This document shows, one piece after another, positions 55,702 through 64,000 of a DNA stretch of 64,000 nucleotides. Origin of the DNA: Paragyromitra xinjiangensis (lineage: Eukaryota > Ascomycota > Pezizomycetes > Pezizales > Discinaceae); the NCBI GenBank assembly GCA_038503065.1, contig JBCAMK010000017.1, positions 682,001-746,000 on the forward strand. The letters are read 5' to 3'. The notes below the pieces were generated by a model. The model was not told where the DNA came from and searched no databases. It worked only from the letters and a program-made list of their open reading frames with translations. The translations under genes were made by a program, and so were the position numbers. Position 1 is the first letter of the stretch. Every line of letters begins with the position of its first letter.

Positions 55702-57987
55702 ATGCTAAGCAATTCAGCAATCCCCAACAGCAATCATGACGCCGTCCCTGGTCGAAAGCTATGGCAGCACTCGTCCCCCGAAACAACAGAAATGTACAAA
55801 TTCAAATCCCACATCTCTTCCAAATACGGAATTAAATTCGGACCCGAGACAGATAAACAAAGTTCACTATGGAAATGGTCGGTTGATAGTACAGCGAAAT
55901 TCTGGGGCGAGGTGTGGGGGTATACGGGAGTGGTAGCTTCGAAGGAGTGGAGTAATGTTGTGGATGAATCGGCGAACATATTCCCCCGTCCTGTCTGGTT
56001 CGAAGGCGCCAAACTTAACTTTGCAGAGAATTTGCTATTCCCACGCACCCGTTATGGGGAGGAGCCCGATGAAGATGCAATTGCGGTAATCGCAGCGACG
56101 GAGAAGGAAGAACGGGAGCATGTTAGCTGGAAACAGCTCCGGGAGCGAGTCAGGGCCTGTCAAGCAGCACTAAGGGGAAAGGTCCAAGTGGGGGATAGAG
56201 TTGCTGGTGAGTTTAGTCCGGAGTCCAGGAGGTGGAAGAGATTGAATGGGGTAAAGATTACAATGGGTTAATTGCTGTTGTGAAGTAAACAGGTTATGTT
56301 GCGAACCATGTGGATGCTCTTGTAGCAATGCTCGCTGCTACATCATTAGGTTGCGTCTGGTCTGGAATCAGTCCTGACCATGGCGCTACAGCAGTCCTAG
56401 ACCGGCTTCTCCAGCTCTCCCCTACCGTCCTATTCGCCGACAGTGCAGTCCTCTATAATGGCAAGATCCACGACGTCACACGGAAGCTCCAGGATGTGGT
56501 TTCTGCGCTACCTTATCTTCAAGCAGTAGTAGTTATCAACAACCTCGAGCAAACAGTAGATTTAGAACTAGTGAAACCGAAGAACGGGGGCGCATCGCTA
56601 CTGAAAGATTTCCTGGGGGCAGCAGAAGATAAAGATTCACCGCTGGAGTTTCTCCAACTCGACCCAGACCACCCCGTATATGTCCTATTTTCCTCAGGCA
56701 CTACAGGAAAACCAAAATGTATCTGCCATGGCGCCATTGGCACCCTAATCCAGCACAAAAAGGAACACCTCATCCACTGCGACATGAAACTCAACTCTGT
56801 ATTCTTCCAGTTCACAACCGTCACCTGGATGATGTGGCACTGGCTCGTATCGGGCCTTGCGAGCGGTGCCACAATCGTTCTATACGACGGTTCTCCATTC
56901 CGGCCTTTAGTAGACGGTGATGGGAACCTAGCAATGCCGAGACTGATAGAGGAACTTGGAGTAACGCACTTTGGAACGTCAGCAAAGTATTTGAGTATTT
57001 TGGAACAACACAATGTACAGCCTAAGAAAAAACTATCCCTCAAGACCCTCAAAGCGATTTACTCTACAGCAGCAGTCCTTGCACCTTCAACATTTGAATA
57101 CGTCTACAGCGCCTTTGGCCCTGACCTCAACCTCGGCTCTATTACAGGCGGCACCGACATCATTTCCCTCTTTGGCGCGCCTTCCCCGCTGGTCCCTGTC
57201 TACAGTGGTGAAATCCAGTGTCTCGGTCTCGGCATGAAAGTTGAAGCCTGGGACGGTGAGGGGAAGAATGTTGAAGATACAGAGGAAGCAGGTGATTTAG
57301 TATGCACGAAGGCATTCCCTTGTATGCCCGTGAAGTTCTGGGGCGAGGGTGGGGAGGCGGCGTATAGGAAGAGCTATTTTGAGGAGTTCCCGGGCGTTTG
57401 GCATCATGGTGATTTTGTCAAGATTAATCCAAAAACGAGGGGGTTGTTGATGTTGGGGAGGAGTGATGGGATCTTGAAGCCGAGTGGGGTACGGTTTGGG
57501 TCTGCAGAGATCGTGAGTTTCTTTCCTTGATACATTTTATTCACTCATGATTCTAATACCGGAGGGAAACAGTATAATGTTCTGCTTGCACATTTTCCGA
57601 CTCAGTTTGAAGATGCGCTATGTATTGGTCAACGAAGGCAGACAGATACAGACGAGCAAGTCGTGCTGTTCGTTAAGATGACTGAAGGCCACGAATTGTC
57701 TGCGGAGTTAGTAAAGGAGATCAAAGATTCCATCAGGCGTGAACTAAGTGCAAGACATGTTCCCGCCATCATTGACGAATGTCCTGAAATCCCGGTCACT
57801 ACGAATGGAAAGAAGTACGCCCTCCCCCTTCCCCACCTAAGATTGCATACTTATCGTAGAAACTTTGGGTGATAGGGTCGAGATCGCCGTGAAGCAGATA
57901 CTCTGCGGGCTCAATATCAAGATCTCCGCGAGCGTTGCCAACGCAGAGTGTCTCGAGTGGTACAGAACATGGGCAGCTGAACACTAA
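55702..57987 (+). CDS. Acetoacetyl-CoA synthetase
   Basis: Four exons, 55702-56206, 56293-57512, 57573-57814, 57876-57987, give 692 aa, the usual size for the enzyme. It activates acetoacetate with ATP and CoA in the cytosol for lipid, sterol or amino-acid carbon use. The ANL-family signature YVLFSSGTTGKPKCICHG lies at about residue 298. The ACS-type N-terminus is visible (LWKWSVDSTAKFWGEVW, VWFEGAKLNFAENLL). The aspartate hinge region reads WHHGDFVKINPKTRGLLMLG at about 538. The C-terminal lid lysine is in TTNGKK at the third exon junction, where splicing continues as VEIAVKQILCG. The sequence SITGGTDIISLF is characteristic of acetoacetyl- rather than acetyl-CoA synthetases. A substrate assignment from motifs is fairly safe. 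It converges with the bestrophin-like gene. Confidence 0.92.
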
Positions 57988-58246
57988 TAAAGATCGATAC
58001 CCTTAATTACGCTAGATCAAACCAAGAGATACCAAAATAGAGCTAGAAAGTCATAGATATAAACAATTATTTTGCGGTCGTGCTGCTTCGTTTAATTCAT
58101 TACATCTCCCTCTATACGTGTATACCATCTTTCAGCTTAGTCTTAATGTCCCCTCATGTCTTGAACATAGGAAATATTAATAAAATTAGAGATGGCCAAA
58201 ATAGCCGCTGTGCAGCTGAGAAATAATCATATGCAAGCCCTGGGTA

Positions 58247-59458
58247 TCACTGAAAGTACTCATCACTGCCCTTCTTCCAGCCCTCGAGAAGAACGAGGAC
58301 TTCTTGACGGGCGTCTTCGATAATGCCATCGATTTTGATGTCATTCTTGTCGTATCCAAAGGGGTCTTCGAGCTCCTCACCGATCCCTTCGATTCCGTAC
58401 AGAGTGAAACAAATCAAAGATATTATAGGAACAGTCCACCTATTTCACTATCAGCACACTCATTAAAAAAAAAGAACGTAATACGTACCACCCCATCTCA
58501 TCAACGAGACAAAACGGGAGAATGCAACAGTAGAGCGCCAACACCTGCTTCTGGTGAATCTGTTGACACACCGGAATAGGCGTTAACCTACACCTATCAG
58601 CTAAACAATAACCAAACCCCACAGCTAAACGCAAAACCCACTTAATAGTCTCCATCTGACCATACGCATTTATAATCGAGCTAAGCTGTCCATTCAACAT
58701 CGCCGACTGCGGGGCATTAAAAGCACCTTTACTCACACCCTACACCAGCATCAGCCACCAAGCATCGCAACCCCACTCCCTAGACCCTACAAACCCTCTT
58801 AATATACCTCTCCACCACAAACGACAACTCCAACGCCATCCCCACCCCCTCCGCCTCATGACCATGCAATCCCTCCGGAATCAACATCGCATACTCCGGC
58901 TGAAAATCCATCGCCTCCCAATTGCCCCTGAGGTGGTTCTTAACAGCATACATCAGCGCAACCAAGGTCTTGACCACCTTCTCCGTCTCCATCTTATCCG
59001 TATCGTCGTCCAACGGCCCACACACCAGAAACGACCTCGACAGATTCCGCACCGCGTTCACGATCGACTGGAGTCCCGTCCGTCCGCCCCAGTATCGCTC
59101 GTAGGACGACGAGTTCCGGAATACTAGCATGAGGCCGACGACGATGGACATTGAGGGCACGATGGAGGCTGGGATGCCTAGGTTGGCGGATGTGTGGTTG
59201 TCTAGGGAGACGATGAGGAGCGTGAAGAGCGTGTGTACTGTTACTGGGACTACGATGACTTTAGGGAGTTAGTATTGGAGGATGCTCGGGGACGGGGGAG
59301 AGAGGGTACCATGGTGGATTGCCCCTTTGATGAACCGGAAAACTAAAGGCCATCTAGGGTTGCTCGTTAGCTATTGAAACTGTGTTGTGGAATAACTACT
59401 ACCTTCGAGCTTTCTGACGCGACGAGTTACTTAGTGGGAATGTACCCCTCCTATTCAT
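58247..59458 (-). CDS. Bestrophin-like (RFP-TM) chloride channel protein
   Basis: Five exons on the minus strand: 59458-59403, 59353-59310, 59258-58795, 58739-58489, 58439-58247. All are GT..AG and in phase, giving 335 aa. The family signatures are clear: RWPLVFRFIKGAIHHVIVVP at the first membrane segment, SIVVGLMLVFRNSSSYERYW with the conserved R-x-N-x-x-Y-x-R-x-W box, and a C-terminal LYGIEGIGEELEDPFGYDKN, the calcium-clasp-like segment of bestrophins. These are probably ion channels of the plasma membrane or an internal membrane, and the fungal members are little studied. The start at 59458 is the first in-frame Met. A longer N-terminus with upstream exons is possible, since a frame 59663-59451 lies just upstream in another register. 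The junction after EMGW reads Trp-Trp and could shift by one codon. Confidence 0.85.
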
Positions 59459-60401
59459 AGCACCAGATCCGTGGGTCGGTAAAGTCGGTCCCATATTTAT
59501 CTGTGTATTTCTTCCTTCTATACCTTTCCGTGTCGTTAATTCCGTCTTTGATTCCTAAATAGCAGACGTTAAAGCGGGGCAAACCACAAGAGAAAAAAGC
59601 TATCAAGCGAGGAAAGGGTCCGTCCATAAATACCTTTCCCTCAAAGCCCAAAGCGGCTATCAAAAAAAAAAAAGCAAAAAAAAAACATAAATCTATTCAT
59701 GCAAGGATACTTACGCCGCGCGATCCATCGAAAAACCGGTTCGCGACGAATCGTAATGCACGATGAACAGCGTTCTCGTGACACGAGTGACGAATGAGGG
59801 TTTTTTTTTCCGTCAGGGCCTATGGGTAGGGCTTATCTTTTGTTTCACGGTTTACGACGGGTATTGTGGGGGGGTTTGTTTCGTTTGTTAGAGAGGTGGA
59901 TTATCCACATGATGAGTCGGGAATTGTCGTGTTGAGCGATTGTTGGTATCCTGGTAGGTGGTTTATCGCCAAGGGGTCCGGGTCCGTGGTTCACTCTCAG
60001 AAACTGTCCTACTCTGCTGGAATCTGTGATTAGAATTCGACTGAATTGTTAGAGCTGGCTGCTTTTACTTCATGGCCTTGAACCCTGTAATTCGTTCGAT
60101 TCATGCGAGTCACTGTTTTGAAACGCCACCTTGGAGTGGGGTGATCGCTTGTGTAACGGAGGCTATCGCCTGCAAATCACACTTAATCACTCGACTTTAT
60201 ACCCCGAGTGAGAGAACATGACCCCAGTTCCATAAAAGCAACCCTAGATTACATACAAGAAAGGAGCTTTAAACCCAGGAACTCATAAAAACCCAAACCA
60301 CTTCACGCCTGTATTTCCCCCGAGGAAACAAAGAAAAAACCCCGCAATAGTAATAAAAATATACACTCAAAATCTCCGACCCAACACCAATCCGGACCCA
60401 C
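59459..60401. other. Intergenic between bestrophin-like gene and cullin-4 3' end
   Basis: 940 bp. It contains A-homopolymers (59664-59686, minus-strand T tracts) that may lie in a leader intron or promoter of the bestrophin gene, because a GTAAGT donor and TAG acceptor flank them on the minus strand. No other gene is supported. Confidence 0.4.
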
Positions 60402-63134
60402 TTACGCAACATAGACATAAGTATTATCGTCTCCCCGCTCCATATATTCCTTATCAATCAACCTACCCATACCGTATTAGCCCGTACTCAAAGACCTTAC
60501 AGAATAAACATACCTTTCAATATTCTTCTTAATATCCCCCACATCCAACTCACCCCTATTCCTCGTCTGCTCAATCGTCAATCCCACCAACTCTGCATGT
60601 CGAACCGACTTCCTCCCCTTCATAATTCTAATAATCGCCGCCTGCGTTTCATACTGTCTGTCCTGCGCAACTCTCTCATGTGTCTCCTTCACTTCCTCCT
60701 TCGTCTCCTTCAGCTGGATCTGGTTAATCTTGACTCTGAACTTCGGATCTGCAAACCCAGCATTCACGCTAAACCGGTCTGTGGAGTTCACGTCTTTGCC
60801 ACGTGGTGTCTTGGTGAGTACGCGATGCTTCCCGCACGCCATGGACTGGAGAGTACGTGTTAGATGGTCTACCGGGAGTCCGCTTCCGGTAAGGAGGTCT
60901 GTGAATGATAGTGTTGGTGTGGTAGGGTCGTTGAATAGGAGGAGCACGATCGCTTGGAATGCAGAAAGGACGAGTTCTTTGTTCCCTTTGGTGAATGAGG
61001 CTTTCATTACGCATTGTGCGAGGATGTGACGCCATGCAAGTTTACGGCCTGAGTGCTTCGCGACATAGAAATCTTGGAAGGCACTAAGGTATGCCGAAAG
61101 CGACGCTGGGATATTGACTGGGACCTCGGGGTACGTTGGCCATGCACTCGCGGAGAGAACGTTGACAAAAAGGTCGATATTCCCCGGGAGGTTGCTCGCC
61201 TTGCTCGTTTTAAATGATGAGACAGCTTCCCGTGATAGATCCACGTCTTTAAACATCCCCTCGAGGTTGTGTGTAAAGCTGCTTCCACACTCCGTCTTCA
61301 ACTTCGCAAGCATCATCCGCTCCGCATCCGCGCTCGCGCTTCGTCCCATTAGTAGTCTTCGGGCAAGATCTTTCTTGTAGAACGCCTCGAATACGTCTTT
61401 GCCGTGGATAAACCTAAACAGATCCAACACTTGCTCGAGTTGGAACGCTAGCTGTGCGTCGTCATCGCCTGCCGCAGCGACTAGATCCACCATTTCCTTT
61501 GTGGTGCTGGCAGGGAGGCCCTTGGTGCCTGTGCGCAGAAGCAGGTCGACAAACTTGGCAATCATTTCCGCGGGTTTGGAGTTGTTGGCTGAGGCCTGGC
61601 CGGGACGACGCGCGTTGATAAAAGCGGCAAATGACTCACGGAGTGTGTAGCCTAGGGTGTCGTCGCGCTTGAATGGTACTGCGTACATCGTGTCCAGGGC
61701 GTGCTTGAACTCGAGCAGACGTGGGACCATTTCCTCGATGCGGGCATCATCGGTGACGATCGAGGCACCAAAGGTCGTGATGTGGGTTTCCCAGGCTGGC
61801 TGAATTGCTTTCCCGGCGGGGGTGACTTGGTCGAGGAGGGAGTAGAGGGTGGAAAGTGGAGTGAAGTCACGAGAGATAAGCAGCGCGCCGACGGAGGTGC
61901 GGTCAGTGAGGATTGGGAGACACTTGCGAACCATTTCATCTTCGACGACAGCAATGAGGGAGCGTTTGGTGGAGATTTCGAGATGAAGGCGGTCGCAACG
62001 GGCGGACTCGGATGAGAGCTGCGTGGTGCATTCGTGGAGGTATTGGGAGAGTGAAGTCGAGGTGGACTCGTATGCGGCAAGACGGGCAAAGTATTCACGG
62101 GATACATTGATGAATCTGGGTTCAAAGCTGTGAGAGTAGAGTCCGAGACTAGATATCATCCGGATACAAGAAAGGAGGAGGCTAATGTTGATTATCTGGC
62201 CCTGGTTCTGACGGTCTTGCTCGAAAAGGGCAAAGATTCCGCGGAGGAATTTAGGTTCAAGGTCGGTATTAGAGGCGATGTGAGTTCGAAATAGGGCGAG
62301 TCCGGTAGTCTCTATAGATTTTAAAGTCGACGAAGGGAGAAGATATGAGCGGTCTAGGTAAAGAAAAATTGACCGAATCATGTCCTGTGAACCTGTTAGA
62401 ATTAAATCATCCACAAATCAGGTTAAACTTGCCAATTGTTGATTCCACTTTGTCCACGCAGCTTCAATCGCTTTCACCGTCTCCTCCTCGCTCCTGCCAG
62501 CCCTTTCGACGATCCCCTCCTTCAATGATCCCCCCACATATTCATCCATCCTCGCCTTTAATTTCTCAAACAACGGCCCCGCCCTCTCGGCACGACAGAT
62601 ATTCTCCGTCCCCCGGTACAGCTCCTCCAAGCTCGCCGATATCCTTTCCCCATTGAAGATTGCCGTGAGTGCGGCATTCAATGAAGTCCAAGTGGTATTG
62701 AAGTACGCCTCCGGATCACCTTTGGTGGGTTTCCTCAAGTTCTTGACCTGCAGCTTCCTGGTACCTGCATGGGGCTGGAACGGTGGGGGTCTGACAGACT
62801 CCCGTTCCTTGCCCTTGAGACTCTTGTTCACAGCGGGTGGCGAGTCGGTGAGGTCAATGACCTTCGCCGACGATCCGAAATTCAGCATTGTCGCTTCCGT
62901 CAACGGGGTGAGCGATTTAGCGGGATGGATGGATCCGCCGGCGGAGAACTCGGTGGAGTTTGAGCGGGAGCGTTTCGGCTTGGGGGGTTGTGGGGTGGGG
63001 GAGCGGGTGCTGGATGACGAAACGGCAAAGAGCTGGGGGATTGTGGATTGGTCGGGAGGAGGGGATTGCTGCTTTCTCTTTTTGCTTTGGGAGCTTTGAG
63101 ATTGCGGGTCGAGATCAGACGGCTTCTCCGGCAT
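60402..63134 (-). CDS. CUL4: Cullin-4, scaffold of CRL4 ubiquitin ligases
   Basis: Exons 63134-62433, 62384-60514 and 60462-60402 give 877 aa. Residues 1-130 are disordered, with basic clusters (QSKKRKQQ, KPKRSRS) likely to be nuclear signals and a motif AKVIDLTDSPP. The cullin repeats start near LKARMDEYVGGSLKEG and continue through MIRSIFLYLDRSYLLPS. The cullin homology domain shows DVFEAFYKKDLARRLLMGRS and FSVNAGFADPKFRVKINQIQ. The neddylation site is in IIRIMKGRKSVRHAELV (about residue 820). The final exon gives LIDKEYMERGDDNTYVYVA, the conserved cullin C-terminus. The first intron is best read as a GC..AG intron (GCAAGT donor, CTAAC branch, 48 bp). A GT alternative would be only 36 bp. 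CUL4 with DDB1 acts in nuclear ubiquitination for replication, repair and chromatin control. Confidence 0.93.
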
Positions 63135-63556
63135 CTACCAGTTGGGGGGGAGGGGGGGATGAGATGAGATGAGATGGGGGGGGTGATGATGGATAGGTGG
63201 GGGGGAGAATAGGTGAGCAGGTAGAGGAGGGGAGAGAAGAGATGGAGGGGAGAGGAGAAGAGATAGAGAGAGGAGAGGAGAGGAGAAGAGAGACAGAAGA
63301 GAGACAGAAGACAGACAACAGACAACAGACAGACAACAGATCAACTATCTCGTGATGAATTCCGGAGATAAGACGGGAGATAAAAGAAACACCAAAAGTG
63401 GGACGAGAATCTGATGGAGCAGCAGAAAAGAGATCGGGACTCGACTTCAAAGCGGGAATGTGAGACAGCAGAGAGACAGCAGAGAAGTGAGAGCAACCGC
63501 CAAGCATTCTATTCTCTACTCGACACAGCTCTGCAACCTCTTCTCTCCATCACACA
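63135..63556. promoter_or_regulatory. Divergent CUL4/helicase promoter with long polypurine tract
   Basis: 422 bp between two start codons. About 63140-63340 is nearly pure G/A on the plus strand, with GAGATGAGATGAGATG, GGAGAGGAGAAGAGA and ACAGACAACAGACAAC short tandem units. Such strand-asymmetric tracts are typical nucleosome-poor promoters and can form triplex or slipped DNA. Frames across it are low-complexity artefacts. Confidence 0.6.
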
Positions 63557-64000
63557 ATGGCTGACCTCCGCAACTGGGTATCTGACAATATAATTAAGGT
63601 ATTCCTCTCTCCTCCTCTCCTCCCCTCTCCTCCTCTCCCCCTCCCCCTCCTCCCCCCCCACTGCTAACCCCCTCCCCCCCAGTTCTCCGGCGCCGCAGAC
63701 CCTACCATCGTCGACTTCGTCATAGCCTCCGCCACCTCCGCCAAATCCTCAACCTCCCTCAACGACGCCCTCTCCGCCTTCCTCGATGGCTCCCCCGAAG
63801 ACACCCGTCGCTTCACCTCCGACCTCTACGAGCGCGTCTCGCGAAAGCCCTCGAGCTCCGCCAGAAAGGACAAACCCGTCGAGAAGAAGAAAAAGTACAC
63901 ACTCCTCACCATGGACGACGAAGCCGACGCAGCAATGATGCCACCGCCGGTCACAGCAGCCCGGGAAAAGAGCAGCAAGGAGAAACGGCGAGAATCACGA
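63557..64000 (+). CDS. Pre-mRNA-splicing DEAH-box helicase, Prp2/Cdc28/DHX16-type (5' part only)
   Basis: Exon 1, 63557-63598 (MADLRNWVSDNIIK), and an 84-bp intron with a C-rich tract precede exon 2, from 63683 to the window edge, open throughout. The visible 120 residues match the N-terminal region of DHX16/Cdc28 helicases. W-V-S-D leads a small helical domain (DPTIVDFVIASATSAKS), then LYERVSRKPS, then a Lys-rich stretch before YTLLTMDDEAD. The helicase core lies outside the window. These proteins activate the spliceosome before the first step. The related DHX8/Prp22 and DHX38/Prp16 have different N-termini, but with so little sequence the exact orthologue is not certain. The short first exon with a nearby intron is common in this gene. 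Confidence 0.75.

Noticed and set aside
59451..59663. Frame MIAALGFEGKVFM... just upstream of the bestrophin-like gene
   Set aside because: It is in a different register from the channel exons, ends at the channel start and matches no channel N-terminus I know. Perhaps leader sequence.
62900..63507. Several Ser/Pro/Leu-rich minus-strand frames in the CUL4/helicase promoter
   Set aside because: They are artefacts of the polypurine/polypyrimidine tract.
1..64000. CRISPR arrays, bacterial operons, rRNA genes
   Set aside because: No regular spaced repeats, Shine-Dalgarno-led gene chains or rRNA sequences were seen. The introns and gene content are eukaryotic.

Overview
The window looks like nuclear DNA of a filamentous ascomycete. 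The evidence is many short spliceosomal introns (48 to 86 bp, GT..AG with CTAAC/CTAAT branch sites), a tRNA-Leu with a small anticodon-loop intron, and typical fungal housekeeping genes (MIP1, NUP192, CUL4, PRP2/cdc28-type helicase, LDB19-type arrestin). It also has broad AT-rich intergenic tracts of 1 to 6 kb carrying short TA- or TTA-flanked inverted-repeat elements. The loose spacing and small lineage-specific genes would fit Pezizomycetes, but that placement is inference.

Layout. 1-13 kb: gene-poor, with a spliced coiled-coil protein resembling the meiotic factor MEI4/Rec24 (2321-3981), two small inverted-repeat elements and a secreted 18-cysteine protein (10224-10748). 13-17 kb: a tiny zinc-ribbon-like ORF, then a divergent pair. 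One partner is a 2-oxoglutarate/Fe(II) oxygenase of the thymine-7-hydroxylase type (minus). The other is an ACMSD-like amidohydrolase with the residues of iso-orotate (5-carboxyuracil) decarboxylase (plus). Together they could convert thymine to uracil. 17-25 kb: mostly non-coding, with an Ldb19/Art1-type arrestin bearing three PPxY motifs.

25-43 kb: the most unusual region. Five members of a paralogous family that I do not recognise lie here (25.3, 28.0, 36.3-37.2, 38.1-39.1 and 42.3-43.4 kb). Each has a 22-25 nt first coding exon, a conserved (E/D)-x-C-x-W-L-F-x-(Q/R)-(E/D)-V start, a conserved (W/Y)-H-A-(I/V)-V-(V/L)-P-K core and a variable low-complexity middle. The three minus-strand copies share a C-terminal module. 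Two copies lie in a head-to-tail duplication (24.9-28.7 kb) invaded by two small transposons, one of them abutting a start codon. Interleaved are MIP1 (mitochondrial DNA polymerase), a RING protein with SUMO-interacting-like motifs (candidate STUbL) and a mitochondrial TPR membrane protein.

44-64 kb: NUP192/NUP205, an intron-containing tRNA-Leu(UAA), an F-box protein with about 25 ankyrin repeats, a Tc1/mariner element with identical 49-bp terminal repeats but a frameshifted transposase, acetoacetyl-CoA synthetase, a bestrophin-like channel, cullin-4, and the 5' end of a Prp2/DHX16-type spliceosomal helicase running off the window. All exon models were made by eye from ORFs, splice consensus and family knowledge. 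No similarity search was run.
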